From positions 62,001 through 126,000 of the forward strand of contig JABILI010000097.1 of NCBI GenBank assembly GCA_018654575.1: a stretch of DNA of 64,000 nucleotides, in the 5' to 3' direction. Positions 39,617 to 50,773 of this stretch are shown one piece after another. Each line of letters begins with the position of its first letter. Position 1 is the first letter of the stretch. Below the pieces are notes generated by a model. That model was not told where the DNA came from. It saw only the letters and a list, made by a program, of their open reading frames with translations, and did no database searches. This DNA is from Porticoccaceae bacterium (GTDB lineage: Bacteria > Pseudomonadota > Gammaproteobacteria > Pseudomonadales > Porticoccaceae). The position numbers and the translations under genes are program-made.

Positions 39617-40978
39617 TCACTTTCCTATACAAAAAGAAGAGAAAATTCGGCCCAAAAGATCATCTGGTGTGAATTGGCCGGTAATTTCTGACAATTCATT
39701 TTGCGCCTGCCGCAAGTCTTCCGCCAATAATTCTCCGGCGCCGGCACTTTTGAGTTGGTCTATACCATTTTGGACAAAAGTTAGAGCATTGGTAAGAGCG
39801 ATCAAATGGCGTCGTCGGGCAGAAAACAGTCCTTCCGCATGACCTAAGTAGCCAGCCCTTGTTTGCAAATGTGACACAAGAGCGTCAAACCCACTCTTGT
39901 CTTTTGCCGAAATAGCGACTGTGGTCTCGTCGATCATCCCAGGTCGATGGCCAGATAAATCAATTTTATTTAACAGCAAAGTAACCGGCTGAGTAGAGCC
40001 TGGATTGCGTTGAAAATACTCAGGCCACAGATCCTCCAACTTGGGGTTACTTGCGTCTGTAGCATCAACAACAAATAGCACTTGATCGGCGCTAGTTATT
40101 TCCTTCCAAGCTCGGCGCACGCCCTCCTGCTCTATCTCATTATCGCTATCGCGAAGACCGGCGGTATCGATAATATTAAGCGGTAATCCGCCTAAGGTGA
40201 TCCTCTCCCTCAACACATCTCTTGTGGTGCCCGGCACAGAAGTCACTATGGCAGCATCATTGCCGGCCAGCGCATTTAACAAGCTAGACTTTCCGGCATT
40301 GGGTTTTCCCGCTAACACAACTGTCAGCCCATCTCTCAGTATTGCGCCCTGCTGAGCCTGCGCTAACACTTCTGTTAAATCGGTAGAAAGCTGGTCGAGG
40401 TTTATCGCCAGCGTCTTATCTTGGAGAAAATCTATCTCCTCTTCAGGGAAATCAATGGCCGCTTCGACAAATATTCGCACTTGAATCATTGTCTCTACCA
40501 AAGCGTTTACTAATTGCGAAAATTCGCCCTGCATTGACCGGACAGCCGACCTAGCGGCCTCGACAGAAGACGCATCAATTAGATCAGCAATAGCCTCCGC
40601 TTGAGCCAAATCCATTTTGTCATTAAAAAAAGCTCGCTCGCTAAACTCTCCGGGCCGAGCCACCCTAGCCCCCAACTCCACGCAACGCTGCACCAGGCGA
40701 TCGAGGACCACCATACCGCCGTGCCCTTGGAGTTCGAGTATGCTTTCACCGGTAAATGAAGAAGGCCCTGGAAAATAAAGCGCTACGCCTTCGTCTATGG
40801 CCTCTCCTTCTGCACCGACAAAAACACTATAGGTTGCTCTTCTAGGGAGTAAAGGTTTACCTATCAGGCTGTCCACAAACGGCAAGATATCTGAACCAGA
40901 CAAGCGCACGACTCCCACCCCGCCCCGGCCAGCGGCGGTGGCAATAGCGACAATGGTGTCTTTGCTATTTTGAAACAT
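39617..40978 (-). CDS. mnmE: tRNA modification GTPase MnmE
   Basis: GTPase that with MnmG installs cmnm5/mnm5 groups at U34 of certain tRNAs. The 453 residues start [28 protein letters not shown], followed by the tetrahydrofolate-binding domain, a G domain with P-loop [14 protein letters not shown] (about 223-236), DTAGLR, NKID, and the C-terminal FCIGK with the essential Cys (C451). The start is only about 20 bases downstream of a terminator hairpin and has no clear Shine-Dalgarno sequence. In this genome it follows yidC but is not adjacent to mnmG. Confidence 0.97.
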   Translation of the reverse strand: MFQNSKDTIVAIATAAGRGGVGVVRLSGSDILPFVDSLIGKPLLPRRATYSVFVGAEGEAIDEGVALYFPGPSSFTGESILELQGHGGMVVLDRLVQRCVELGARVARPGEFSERAFFNDKMDLAQAEAIADLIDASSVEAARSAVRSMQGEFSQLVNALVETMIQVRIFVEAAIDFPEEEIDFLQDKTLAINLDQLSTDLTEVLAQAQQGAILRDGLTVVLAGKPNAGKSSLLNALAGNDAAIVTSVPGTTRDVLRERITLGGLPLNIIDTAGLRDSDNEIEQEGVRRAWKEITSADQVLFVVDATDASNPKLEDLWPEYFQRNPGSTQPVTLLLNKIDLSGHRPGMIDETTVAISAKDKSGFDALVSHLQTRAGYLGHAEGLFSARRRHLIALTNALTFVQNGIDQLKSAGAGELLAEDLRQAQNELSEITGQFTPDDLLGRIFSSFCIGK

Positions 40979-40997
40979 ATTGAAAGTATGCCAGATT

Positions 40998-41020
40998 AAA
41001 AAGGCTCCCGCAGGAGCCTC
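40998..41020 (-). terminator. Terminator hairpin between yidC and mnmE
   Basis: On the minus strand the 6-bp GC-rich stem GGCTCC/GGAGCC with a 4-base loop is followed by five Ts. It lies just after the yidC stop. Because mnmE begins about 20 bases beyond, it may act as an attenuator that lowers mnmE expression, not as a true operon end. Confidence 0.75.
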
Positions 41021-41031
41021 TTAAGTTGTCA

Positions 41032-42708
41032 CTATTTCTTCTTATTGATTAGTTGGCCATTAACGTACCACTGCTGGACCATTGATAATAAATTATTAAC
41101 CGTCCAGTAAAGAACCAAACCAGACGGGAAAGTCATAAACAAAAACGTGAAGCCTATGGGCATAAACTGCATCACTTTGGCTTGCATTGGATCGGCGGGC
41201 ATTGGCTGCATTTTTTGCATCAAAAACATGCTCGCTCCCATCACAAGGGGTAAAATAAAGTAGGGGTCTTTGGCGGATAAATCTTGAATCCAAAACACCC
41301 ACGGCGCATGGCGTATTTCTACCGACTCTAGCAACACCCAATAAAATGATAAGAACACCGGCATTTGCAGCAACATTGGAAAACAACCTCCAGCCGGATT
41401 AACTTTTTCTTTCTTATACAGGCTCATCGTCTCTTGAGACATCTTTTGCCGGTCATCGCCATAAAGTTCTTTAAGGCGTGCCATTTCCGGTTGCAAGTTA
41501 CGCATTTTCGCCATCGATTTAAGGCTTGCCGCCGAGAGAGGGAACAGCAGCAATTTTATCAGGAGCGTTAACAATATAATCGACCAACCCCAATTACCGA
41601 TAACACCATGGATCGCTTTCATCGCAAAAAAGATAGGCTTCCCGATCATCCACAAAAACCCGTAATCAACAGTCAAATCAAGATACTCGGCAAGCTTTGA
41701 CAGCTCTTCTTGGTCTTTGGGGCCAACGTAAAAAATTGCTTCATAACTACCAGACTGCCCCGCATCGACAATAATAGGCGCTCCAATGAAGCTCATTAAA
41801 TACACGTCTTCTTCTTTAACTTTTCGGAGCTCATACCTATTTTGGTCACCTGTTGGTGGTATCCAGGCGCCAATAAAATAATGCTGAATCATCGTTATCC
41901 AGCCACCAGTAATCGACGTTTTTACACTGCCTTCTGCGATCTCACTAAAATCATACTTGGCATAGTTTGTCTCAGGCTCACGAAGAGCCGCGCCCAAGTA
42001 TGGCTGCGCGCCAAGTCCGCTAGAGCCTCCTGCTGGTGGTTTAGAATCTCGCTTTATTTGGCCATAAAAATTGGCCCTAAACTCGGAGCTAGTTAGGTTG
42101 TTAATTAAATATTGAACGCTGACATCATACCCATCTTGGCTAAACTGAAACCGCTTAATAATTTCTACTCCATCCATATTCAACGTTAAATCAACGTTCA
42201 TTGTTTCTTGGTTGTCTTGTGTTTCATAGCGATCGCTTGACGACGCAAATTGGGGTCTGTTGCTGTTCTTATCTGTGGCATTTGGGCCTATTAGCCCGCT
42301 TTTCGCAATATAAGTTGCCATATTGTTTTGTTGTAAGATGGCTAAAGGTTGTCCGCCGAGGTTCGGCATTTTATCTAAGTGTTGTAATAGCTTAGCGCCT
42401 ACAATATCGCCTCCCAACGTATCAATGGCGACCTCAATAACATTGTTTTTGACTATAATTAGATTTCTTTTCGGCGCCTGCCTTTCCTGTGGAATCACAA
42501 TTGGTTGTTGCAATAGCGGCAACTCTGAATCTAGATTGTCATTTTTAAAGGACGCTGGGGGCTCATTGTTAGATAAATAAGCCGGCTCCTGAACTTGGGC
42601 GGCCTGTGAAAGCTTTATTCGATCGTCTTGAAATTGATTCCACTGAATAACTAGCAACCACGCCACAATAGCCATACCCGCGATTAAAACTGTTTTTTGC
42701 CAATCCAT
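41032..42708 (-). CDS. yidC: Membrane protein insertase YidC
   Basis: Inserts proteins into the inner membrane, alone or with SecYEG. The 558 residues have an N-terminal TM, a large periplasmic beta domain (about 55-330), and five C-terminal TMs with the conserved GNWGWSIILLTLLIKLLLFPLSAAS, the cytoplasmic PEMARLKELYGDDRQKMSQE loop and FPSGLVLYWTVNNLLSMVQQW. The length is typical for Gram-negatives (about 550). It follows yidD by five bases. Confidence 0.97.
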   Translation of the reverse strand: MDWQKTVLIAGMAIVAWLLVIQWNQFQDDRIKLSQAAQVQEPAYLSNNEPPASFKNDNLDSELPLLQQPIVIPQERQAPKRNLIIVKNNVIEVAIDTLGGDIVGAKLLQHLDKMPNLGGQPLAILQQNNMATYIAKSGLIGPNATDKNSNRPQFASSSDRYETQDNQETMNVDLTLNMDGVEIIKRFQFSQDGYDVSVQYLINNLTSSEFRANFYGQIKRDSKPPAGGSSGLGAQPYLGAALREPETNYAKYDFSEIAEGSVKTSITGGWITMIQHYFIGAWIPPTGDQNRYELRKVKEEDVYLMSFIGAPIIVDAGQSGSYEAIFYVGPKDQEELSKLAEYLDLTVDYGFLWMIGKPIFFAMKAIHGVIGNWGWSIILLTLLIKLLLFPLSAASLKSMAKMRNLQPEMARLKELYGDDRQKMSQETMSLYKKEKVNPAGGCFPMLLQMPVFLSFYWVLLESVEIRHAPWVFWIQDLSAKDPYFILPLVMGASMFLMQKMQPMPADPMQAKVMQFMPIGFTFLFMTFPSGLVLYWTVNNLLSMVQQWYVNGQLINKKK

Positions 42709-42713
42709 ACTCT

Positions 42714-42971
42714 TTATAACTCTTTTTGGTTTTTATGCGAAGTCACTTGAGCTGCGTTATTGTCTTCAACGGGATCAAAGCCACCAGGGTGAAAAGGATG
42801 ACACTTTGCTATCCTTAATATTGTTAAATAACCGCCCTTAATAAATCCAAACCGATCAAAGGCCTCCTCTGCATAACAAGAGCAGGTCGGGTGAAATCGA
42901 CAGTTACTGCCAAGCAGCGGGCTAATGGCTCGCTGGTAAAAACGAATGCTTATAAGGACCAGTTTACGCAT
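42714..42971 (-). CDS. yidD: Membrane protein insertion efficiency factor YidD
   Basis: Small protein that assists YidC-dependent insertion. From ATG 42969-42971, preceded by a strong GGGGG purine stretch, it has 85 residues with the family block [27 protein letters not shown] and [13 protein letters not shown]. The ATG lies inside the end of rnpA (8-base overlap), as commonly seen in this cluster; the frame extends seven codons further, but without homology. An amphipathic N-terminal helix is visible. Confidence 0.94.
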   Translation of the reverse strand: MRKLVLISIRFYQRAISPLLGSNCRFHPTCSCYAEEAFDRFGFIKGGYLTILRIAKCHPFHPGGFDPVEDNNAAQVTSHKNQKEL

Positions 42972-43347
42972 TTTTCCCCCTTTGCTTGTCACAGCGCTGA
43001 CGAAGTCTGCACCAAGACTGCTGCAACAACAAGGTCATCTCATCAGAGCTAAGCTTGTGAGCATCTTTTCTGGCAAAAAAAACAACATCTATCGGCTGAG
43101 TGAACTGCTCGAGCCTAAATGTTTCACGTACTATTCTTTTAACGCTATTACGCCCTACCGCAGTTGAAATATTTTTTTTGCCCACAACTAGACCCAGCCT
43201 TGATTTATCGCGGTAGTTAAACTTTGCAAGCATTAAAAGCTTTGGGTGTGCAATCTTGAATGTACTAGTATCGAAGACCTCTTGAAATTCAGAGGCCTTA
43301 AGTAATCGCTTTTCTTTATTAAATCTTAAGCTGGGCACCGAGCCCAA
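42964..43347 (-). CDS. rnpA: Ribonuclease P protein component
   Basis: Protein subunit of RNase P, which matures tRNA 5' ends with the M1 RNA. The 127 basic residues contain the RNR-type motif [18 protein letters not shown] and [17 protein letters not shown]. The frame begins at a TTG three bases after the rpmH stop; a GTG three codons later could also serve. It overlaps yidD by eight bases. The block rpmH-rnpA-yidD-yidC-mnmE is complete. Confidence 0.95.
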   Translation of the reverse strand: MGSVPSLRFNKEKRLLKASEFQEVFDTSTFKIAHPKLLMLAKFNYRDKSRLGLVVGKKNISTAVGRNSVKRIVRETFRLEQFTQPIDVVFFARKDAHKLSSDEMTLLLQQSWCRLRQRCDKQRGKNA

Positions 43348-43350
43348 ACC

Positions 43351-43485
43351 TTACGCCGAAAGACGCTTTCGGCCTTTTGCTCGCCGACGGTTTAACACTG
43401 CACGGCCACCAGATGTCGCCATGCGAGCTCTGAAGCCATGGGTGCGCTTGCGCTTTAGGTTGCTTGGTTGGAATGTTCTTTTCAT
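43351..43485 (-). CDS. rpmH: 50S ribosomal protein L34
   Basis: Ribosomal protein L34 of the large subunit. The 44-residue frame reads [20 protein letters not shown] at its start, followed by a basic tail ending KRLSA, as in all L34 proteins. It is the first gene of the rpmH-rnpA-yidD-yidC-mnmE block. The ATG at 43483-43485 follows a purine-rich sequence (AAAAGTGGAAATAACG). A strong promoter lies upstream on the minus strand. Confidence 0.97.
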   Translation of the reverse strand: MKRTFQPSNLKRKRTHGFRARMATSGGRAVLNRRRAKGRKRLSA

Positions 43486-43530
43486 GACGTTATTTCCACT
43501 TTTCTTTGGGCTTCTGCTTCAGGGTCGGCG

Positions 43531-43559
43531 ATTCTAAAGAAATTAACCCCACAGATCAA
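43531..43559 (-). promoter_or_regulatory. Sigma70 promoter of rpmH
   Basis: On the minus strand, TTGATC and TAGAAT are spaced by exactly 17 bases, 46 bases before the rpmH start. The -35 contains a GATC, so if a Dam methylase is present it could be sensitive to methylation. Confidence 0.7.
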
Positions 43560-44019
43560 TGATTTATTCAGTATATATACAAAATAACCCCCAGCAGGCT
43601 AGTGATTCAGCCAATAAATAAAAATCCACAGCTTGCGCATAGTTAATACATCAATTACTAACATTTGGTTGAAACCGCCAATAACCTGTTAAGAACTACC
43701 GGTGAGACAAAAAAGTTACACACAAAAGTACTGCCTTTATTCCTATAACCTCTGGAATAGGTGTTTTTAATACAAAACCAAACATAGGTGTGCGCAGCAT
43801 AAAAACATAAAACCCCCGTTGTTATACAGCTAAAATCCCAGGCTAAGTAATTGAAAAACAAAACAAATTCTATTTAACCCACAATTAAGCGCCTCCCTAA
43901 TAACAACAACAATAATCTAATAACTTAAATATACTAATATTATTTAGATCATTAAATAATAGTGTTTAGACTTAAAAAAACCCGAGAAAACGAAATCAAT
44001 CAAAACCCTTTGAATAACG

Positions 44020-44025
44020 TATAAT
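44020..44025 (+). promoter_or_regulatory. -10 element candidate for mnmG
   Basis: TATAAT is a perfect -10 with a poor -35 at 17 bases (TCAATC region), placed 33-38 bases before the mnmG ATG. Confidence 0.45.
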
Positions 44026-44057
44026 GTTCGGCCGAGAAATAAGAAGCAGTGGATGCC

Positions 44058-45926
44058 ATGCTGTACCCAGGTGATTTTGACGTTATTGTTGTTGGTGGAG
44101 GCCATGCTGGAACTGAGGCATGTCTTGCTGCTGCGCGCATGGGCGCCCACACCTTATTGCTAACACATAGCATTGAAACATTAGGCCAAATGTCTTGTAA
44201 TCCCGCTATCGGTGGGATTGGCAAAAGCCATTTAGTTAAGGAGGTAGATGCCTTAGGCGGCGCAATGGCCCTAGCAACGGATCTTAGCGGGATTCACTTT
44301 AGGGTTCTAAACGCAAGGAAAGGCCCTGCGGTAAGAGCGACAAGGGCCCAGGCAGACCGTGTTAGGTACAAAGCCGCTATTAGAGGCATTCTCGAAAACC
44401 AGGAAAACTTAACAATCTTCCAACAAGGCGTCGATGATTTAGTTATCGAGCAGGATAGAGTTGTTGGGGTTATCACCCAAATGGGATTAAGATTTAAGGC
44501 GAAAACAGTCGTCGTCACGGCGGGAACCTTTCTCGCAGGTAAGGTCCATATAGGGTTAGAAAACCATTCAGCTGGCCGAGCCGGAGACCCACCTGCTGAA
44601 ACCTTAGCAAAACGCCTTAGAGAACTACCCTTTAGGGTTGAGCGGTTAAAAACAGGCACGCCACCAAGGATTGACTCCAGAAGTGTAAACTTTAAGCCTC
44701 TTCAGGAACAGTGGGGCGATAAACCAGAACCAGTCATGTCCTACTTGGGTAATGTCGAGCAACACCCCAGACAAACCTGTTGTTGGATCACCTACACGAA
44801 CCCCACAACACACGTAATAATCAAAGACGGCATGGATAGGTCGCCGTTATACACCGGTGTGATCGATGGTGTTGGCCCGAGATATTGCCCGTCTATTGAA
44901 GATAAAGTGGTTAGATTCGCCGACAAAGACCAGCACCAAATTTTTGTAGAACCAGAAGGTCTTGATACCTATGAGCTTTACCCAAATGGCATTTCAACCA
45001 GCTTACCGTTTGACGTGCAGCTGGAGTTAGTTCGGTCGATAGTCGGGTTTGAAAAGGCCCACATAACAAGGCCGGGGTATGCCATAGAATATGACTATTT
45101 CAACCCCCAAGATCTTAAGTATTCCTTAGAAACAAAGTTGATAGAGGGCTTGTTCTTTGCGGGTCAAATTAACGGCACTACTGGTTATGAGGAGGCTGCG
45201 GCACAAGGCTTGCTAGCGGGAGCCAACGCCGCGTTAAAAGTACAAGGAAAAGACAGCTGGTGTCCTACCCGCAATACAGCCTATATGGGGGTGTTGGTTG
45301 ACGACTTAATTACCATGGGAACCGATGAGCCCTATCGAATGTTTACCAGCCGTGCCGAGTATCGATTACTGCTTCGAGAAGATAACGCAGATGCTAGACT
45401 TACTGAAAAGGGACGAGAGCTTGGGCTGGTCAGTGATGACAGGTGGAAACGTTTTTGTGAAAAGAGGGAAGCAATTGAAACCGAAAGCCAAAGGTTGAAA
45501 AACACCTGGATACAACCAGGCAGCGAAGGAGCCAAAAAATTATTAAAACACATAGACCACCCAATTTCGCACGAATACTCTTTGTTTGACCTATTAAAAA
45601 GACCCGAACTAAACCACACCATTATTGGAGAGTTATTTCCAGATAACAAACCTAACCAAAATATTGCTCAACAAATAGAGGTTGACGCTAAGTATTCAGG
45701 GTATATCAGCCGGCAACAAGCGGAAATAGACAGACTTCAAAGACATGAAAATACGCCCATACCAGCTGATTTTGATTACGAAAAAGTCAAAGGCTTGTCT
45801 AATGAAGTAAAGCAAAAGCTTGGTGATGCCCTCCCTGCAACCTTAGCTCGAGCGTCTCGCGTTGCCGGGGTCACACCAGCGGCCATTTCACTCTTGCTGG
45901 TTCAGCTAAAAAAACAAGCTGCCTAA
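44058..45926 (+). CDS. mnmG: tRNA uridine-5-carboxymethylaminomethyl modification enzyme MnmG (GidA)
   Basis: FAD-dependent partner of MnmE in U34 tRNA modification. The frame opens at GTG 44049, but ATG 44058 gives [21 protein letters not shown], which aligns with the E. coli start (MFYPDPFDV); 622 residues result. The FAD-binding [33 protein letters not shown], and [17 protein letters not shown] blocks are diagnostic. It starts the rightward cluster mnmG-rsmG-parA-parB. Confidence 0.96.
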   Translation: MLYPGDFDVIVVGGGHAGTEACLAAARMGAHTLLLTHSIETLGQMSCNPAIGGIGKSHLVKEVDALGGAMALATDLSGIHFRVLNARKGPAVRATRAQADRVRYKAAIRGILENQENLTIFQQGVDDLVIEQDRVVGVITQMGLRFKAKTVVVTAGTFLAGKVHIGLENHSAGRAGDPPAETLAKRLRELPFRVERLKTGTPPRIDSRSVNFKPLQEQWGDKPEPVMSYLGNVEQHPRQTCCWITYTNPTTHVIIKDGMDRSPLYTGVIDGVGPRYCPSIEDKVVRFADKDQHQIFVEPEGLDTYELYPNGISTSLPFDVQLELVRSIVGFEKAHITRPGYAIEYDYFNPQDLKYSLETKLIEGLFFAGQINGTTGYEEAAAQGLLAGANAALKVQGKDSWCPTRNTAYMGVLVDDLITMGTDEPYRMFTSRAEYRLLLREDNADARLTEKGRELGLVSDDRWKRFCEKREAIETESQRLKNTWIQPGSEGAKKLLKHIDHPISHEYSLFDLLKRPELNHTIIGELFPDNKPNQNIAQQIEVDAKYSGYISRQQAEIDRLQRHENTPIPADFDYEKVKGLSNEVKQKLGDALPATLARASRVAGVTPAAISLLLVQLKKQAA

Positions 45927-45941
45927 TAAAAAGACAATAAA

Positions 45942-46598
45942 ATGAATTCAAAGCACTTCACGGGTGGGCCTAAAAGTCTAAAGCAGGATCAACTTAAACA
46001 GGGCTTGGAGTTGCTCCACTTAACCTGCAACGATAAACAGATAAATCAACTATTAAACTACCTAGATCTTTTGGAGCGCTGGAATAAAGCTTACAACCTA
46101 ACAGCCATTCGCGATCCATTTGACATGATTAACCTACATCTTTTAGACAGCCTAGCAATCTCAGCAGAGCTCCAGGGCGAGCGCTTCATCGATGTGGGCA
46201 CTGGCCCGGGCCTACCAGGCATCCCTCTCGCCATTATTAACCAAAATAAAAACTTTACCCTGCTTGATAGCAACGGTAAGAAAACGCGCTTTTTATTCCA
46301 AACAAAACTAGAGTTAGGCTTGAATAATATTTCGGAAGTGAACCAGCGAGTACAGGACTTTTACCCAAAACAAACTTATGATTGTGTTTTAAGTAGAGCG
46401 TTTAGCTCCTTAGGTGATATGGTTGAAAACTGTCAACACCTCCTCAATAAAAATGGTTGTTTTTTAGCAATGAAAGGTAAATTACCGCAAACAGAGTTGA
46501 GTGAACTGCCGAAAAACTATAAGGTCGAAACGTTAAACTCGATAAATGTTCCCGGTGTTGGCGGCCAGCGGCATTTAATAAAAATAGTAAAAACATAA
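45942..46598 (+). CDS. rsmG: 16S rRNA (guanine(527)-N(7))-methyltransferase
   Basis: Methylates N7 of G527 in 16S rRNA; loss causes low-level streptomycin resistance in other bacteria. The 218 residues contain YLDLLERWNKAYNLTAIRDP (about 44-63), the SAM motif DVGTGPGLPGIPLA (about 85-98) and LDSNGKKTRFL. It follows mnmG by 15 bases, the standard order. The ATG is clear. Confidence 0.96.
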   Translation: MNSKHFTGGPKSLKQDQLKQGLELLHLTCNDKQINQLLNYLDLLERWNKAYNLTAIRDPFDMINLHLLDSLAISAELQGERFIDVGTGPGLPGIPLAIINQNKNFTLLDSNGKKTRFLFQTKLELGLNNISEVNQRVQDFYPKQTYDCVLSRAFSSLGDMVENCQHLLNKNGCFLAMKGKLPQTELSELPKNYKVETLNSINVPGVGGQRHLIKIVKT

Positions 46599-46623
46599 AT
46601 TATATTTAGTGGGAAACAGAACG

Positions 46624-47424
46624 TTGGCGAAGATTATTTCGATAGCAAATCAAAAAGGAGGTGTTGGTAAAACAACAACAAGCGTCAACTTGGCCGCCTC
46701 TCTTCATGCTTACAAGCAGCGAGTTTTACTCGTCGATATTGACCCTCAAGGTAACGCTACTATGGGGTCTGGCGTTGACAAACAAAGCTGTCAGCTCAGC
46801 GTCTATAACGTTTTAACTGAGAAGAACTCGATAGAAGAGGTTGTTGTGACCACCGAAGCCGGCGGATATGATTTATTGCCAGCCAACAGAGATTTGGTGG
46901 CGGCGGAAGTAGAACTAATGCAGGAAATTGGTCGAGAAACGCGACTACGTCATGCGTTAAATCGGATTGCGAGTAATTACGACTTTATTATCATTGATTG
47001 CCCGCCTTCATTAAATATGATGACGGTGAATGCGTTGGTTGCTAGCGACGGCGTTATAATACCCATGCAATGCGAATACTATGCTCTGGAGGGACTGTCT
47101 GATTTAAACAACACCATTCGGCAAATTGCTAAGCTTATCAATCCAAAACTGCGGATTCAGGGTATTTTAAGAACCATGTATGATCCGCGTAGCAGTCTCA
47201 CTAATGCAGTGTCAGCGCAACTTAGAAGGTATTTTGGCGACCGGGTCTATCGAATTAGTATTCCAAGAAACGTAAGGCTAGCGGAAGCACCGAGTCACGG
47301 TTTACCTGCGTTGGCGTATGACCGCAACTCAAAAGGTTCTTTAGCTTACCTTGCTTTGGCTGGAGAAATACTTCGGTTAGAGAAACAACAACCGACAAAT
47401 ACAAACACCTTGAAGGCGCAATAA
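46624..47424 (+). CDS. parA: Chromosome partitioning ATPase ParA (Soj)
   Basis: Walker-type ATPase that moves ParB-bound origins. The deviant Walker A KGGVGKTTTSVNLAA directly follows MAKIISIANQ, when started at TTG 46624, and the Walker B-like IIIDCPPSLNMMTVNAL and SIPRNVRLAEAPSHGLPA follow. The frame also starts with GTG 46609, which lacks an RBS; TTG 46624 has GGGA upstream and matches other ParA starts. 266 residues. parB follows one base later. Confidence 0.95.
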   Translation: MAKIISIANQKGGVGKTTTSVNLAASLHAYKQRVLLVDIDPQGNATMGSGVDKQSCQLSVYNVLTEKNSIEEVVVTTEAGGYDLLPANRDLVAAEVELMQEIGRETRLRHALNRIASNYDFIIIDCPPSLNMMTVNALVASDGVIIPMQCEYYALEGLSDLNNTIRQIAKLINPKLRIQGILRTMYDPRSSLTNAVSAQLRRYFGDRVYRISIPRNVRLAEAPSHGLPALAYDRNSKGSLAYLALAGEILRLEKQQPTNTNTLKAQ

Positions 47425-47425
47425 G

Positions 47426-48313
47426 ATGGTGGCAAAACGACAAAGTTTAGGAAAAGGATTAGATGCGCTTCTTGGTTTTAACGAAGACCAAGCCGACGCG
47501 AGCGAAGAAAACGCAATACAGGCGTTTGGCGATGGGACGTTAGCTGAACTACCCGTTGAATTTTTGCAGCGAGGCAAGTATCAACCGCGTAGAGATTTAA
47601 ATCCTCACGCCTTACAAGAGTTAGCAAGCTCCATCTCTCAGCAAGGGGTTATGCAACCCATTGTTGTACGCATGTTGGGCGAAAACAAATATGAAATAAT
47701 AGCCGGTGAGCGCCGCTGGAGGGCAACCCAGCAAGCCGGAATTGATACAATCCCCGCTATTGTTCGTGATATTAGTGATGAAACTGCGATCGCGATGGCG
47801 TTAATTGAAAACACACAGCGCGAAGATCTCAATGCCATAGAAGAAAGTCAGGCCTTATTAAGGCTCCAGGATGAGTTTAAGCTAACACAGCAGCAGGTTG
47901 CTGAGGCGGTGGGTAAATCAAGAACTGCCGTGACCAACTTAATGCGCCTAGCAACCCTCGATAGTGCTGTTCAGCGGCAACTGGAATTAGGGGAGATTGA
48001 GTTGGGCCATGCTAAGTGCTTGCTCGCCCTAGAGGGAGAGCGACAAGTGAAGGCGGGGCGAGAGGTGGCGGCTAACTCAATGACGGTTCGGCAAACTGAG
48101 GCTCTAGTAAAGAAGATGCAGCTTGGCACTACCGAGCCGGGTGTGGCGAAGCCTTCTACGGTTAATACTGACATCATCAGGGTGCAAGAGGACCTCTCTG
48201 AAAAAATCGGCGCTGCGGTACTAATTAAGCATAGCGCAAAAGGCTCAGGAACCCTAACGGTGAAATACAACAGTGTTGATGAGTTGGAGGGGATTCTTGC
48301 CCACATAAAATAG
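47426..48313 (+). CDS. parB: Chromosome partitioning protein ParB (Spo0J)
   Basis: DNA-binding CTPase that loads at parS and spreads. The 295 residues have the N-terminal LGKGLDALLG, the CTP-binding GERRWRATQQAG (about 93-104) and NTQREDLNAIEESQAL, the helix-turn-helix LTQQQVAEAVGKSRTAVTNLMRLATL (about 151-176) and a C-terminal dimer domain. Two candidate parS sites lie in recF. It is co-transcribed with parA, and is followed by the atp promoter region. Confidence 0.96.
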   Translation: MVAKRQSLGKGLDALLGFNEDQADASEENAIQAFGDGTLAELPVEFLQRGKYQPRRDLNPHALQELASSISQQGVMQPIVVRMLGENKYEIIAGERRWRATQQAGIDTIPAIVRDISDETAIAMALIENTQREDLNAIEESQALLRLQDEFKLTQQQVAEAVGKSRTAVTNLMRLATLDSAVQRQLELGEIELGHAKCLLALEGERQVKAGREVAANSMTVRQTEALVKKMQLGTTEPGVAKPSTVNTDIIRVQEDLSEKIGAAVLIKHSAKGSGTLTVKYNSVDELEGILAHIK

Positions 48314-48368
48314 ATGGCTAAGCACTATCAGGAAGATGAATTATTAATATATAACCCGCATGTTTGTG

Positions 48369-48397
48369 TTGAATAACACCCCGAGTAAACCTATAAT
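48369..48397 (+). promoter_or_regulatory. Sigma70 promoter of the atp operon
   Basis: TTGAAT and TATAAT are separated by exactly 17 bases in the parB-atpI gap, 70 bases before the atpI ATG. The match is close to the consensus. A weak inverted repeat (CCCAC/GTGGG) lies in the following leader. Confidence 0.82.
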
Positions 48398-48466
48398 GCC
48401 CACCGCTTCCGAGTGGGTTAAGATGGCTCGGCAAAGATTTTGGGAACAAGGCGGCAAGGCCCTTTG

Positions 48467-48835
48467 ATGACGACCATTTCAAGACCGCCGGTTTTTAAAG
48501 TTTCGCTCATTCAGTTTTTAGTGTTACTGGCGCTAACGTTTGGAGCGGCATGGTTTAGTTTAAACGCGGCGCTCTCGGTTTTTTTTGGGGGGTTGTGTCA
48601 GGTTCTCCCTCAGGCATGGTTTACCTTCCAGGCATTTAAATATGCTGGAGCAAACCAAGCAGATAAGGTTTTAAGTTCAATGTACCGGGGTGAGGCTGGC
48701 AAGGTATTACTAACCGCTTCGGGATGCATTGCCACTTTTGTTTTGTTTGATAGTGTGAATATTTTTGGGTTTGCGGTTGCTTTTGTTGCCATGATCCCTT
48801 TGCAAATAGTACTGATGGTAAAAGCATTAAAATAA
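48467..48835 (+). CDS. atpI: ATP synthase subunit I
   Basis: Small membrane protein at the head of the atp operon, thought to assist c-ring assembly or cation supply. From ATG 48467, with AAGG upstream, it has 122 residues and four hydrophobic segments (VSLIQFLVLLALTFGAAWFSL, LSVFFGGLCQVLPQAWF). The frame opens at TTG 48440, but the extra nine codons are not typical. It is weakly conserved; assignment rests largely on position and topology. Confidence 0.85.
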   Translation: MTTISRPPVFKVSLIQFLVLLALTFGAAWFSLNAALSVFFGGLCQVLPQAWFTFQAFKYAGANQADKVLSSMYRGEAGKVLLTASGCIATFVLFDSVNIFGFAVAFVAMIPLQIVLMVKALK

Positions 48836-48894
48836 AAAATAATTGGCACGCAAGTGATGTTACTGAGTGCCGCCTTTAGGTTTGAGATAAGTAG

Positions 48895-49965
<1,071 letters not shown>

Positions 49966-49990
49966 CTTTGTTTTTATTTATAACTATTGA

Positions 49991-50245
<255 letters not shown>

Positions 50246-50290
50246 CAGAAAGTAATTTTTTAAACCAACCTTAATTAATGAGGTGATGGC

Positions 50291-50761
50291 GTGAATATTA
50301 ATTTAACGCTTTTTGGCCAGATGGTGACGTTCGCAATCTTTGTGTGGTTTTGCATGAAGTTTGTTTGGCCAGTCATTATTGGTGCCATGGAAGAGCGACA
50401 GCAAAAAATTGCTGACGGCCTTGACGCAGCTGATCGCGCGATGCGCGATCTAGAGGCAGCTAAGAGCGACGCTACAGACCAGATGAAAGAGGCCAAGCAG
50501 GAGGCTGCTGGAATCGTTGATCAGGCTAACAAGCGCGCAAATCAGATTGTTGATGAAGCAAAGGTCCTGGCTGTCGCAGAAGGCGATAGGCTCAAGGCCG
50601 CGGCAGAAGCAGAAATTGAGCAAGAAATTAATCGGGCCAAAGAGGAGCTTCGCTCTAAGGTGGCGGGGTTAGCGCTTGCAGGAGCCGAAAAGATTCTCGA
50701 GGCGTCGCTTGATGATGAAGCTAATCGAGCGTTGGTCGATAAACTGGCCACACAGCTCTAA
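50291..50761 (+). CDS. atpF: ATP synthase Fo subunit b
   Basis: Peripheral stalk subunit, 156 residues (E. coli 156), with one N-terminal membrane anchor ([27 protein letters not shown]) and a long charged coiled coil. Family features include [19 protein letters not shown]. It starts with GTG preceded by GAGGTGATG, and is followed by atpH at 12 bases. Confidence 0.95.
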   Translation: MNINLTLFGQMVTFAIFVWFCMKFVWPVIIGAMEERQQKIADGLDAADRAMRDLEAAKSDATDQMKEAKQEAAGIVDQANKRANQIVDEAKVLAVAEGDRLKAAAEAEIEQEINRAKEELRSKVAGLALAGAEKILEASLDDEANRALVDKLATQL

Positions 50762-50773
50762 ACGAGGTTTACC

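Larger units (their letters stand above)
43486..44057. other. AT-rich divergent intergenic region between rpmH and mnmG
   Basis: This 572-base region separates leftward and rightward genes. It contains the rpmH promoter, a mnmG -10 element, an AT-rich run (about 43880-43980) and GATC near 43554 and 43948. One near-consensus DnaA box TTACACACA (43716-43724, one mismatch to TTATNCACA) and two-mismatch copies (AAATCCACA near 43622, TAACCCACA near 43875) occur. It lacks the perfect boxes seen next to dnaA, but lies at the transcription switch, so it is a second origin candidate. No gene is supported in it. Confidence 0.5.

Noticed and set aside
43120-43135. parS-like sequence starting TGTTTCACGT in rnpA
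   Set aside because: Only one half matches the TGTTTCACGTGAAACA form; the other half does not, so the palindrome needed for a ParB dimer is absent.
43658-43861. 67-residue minus-strand frame in the rpmH-mnmG gap
   Set aside because: No RBS, low-complexity Cys/Phe/Val-rich composition expected from AT-rich noise, no homology.
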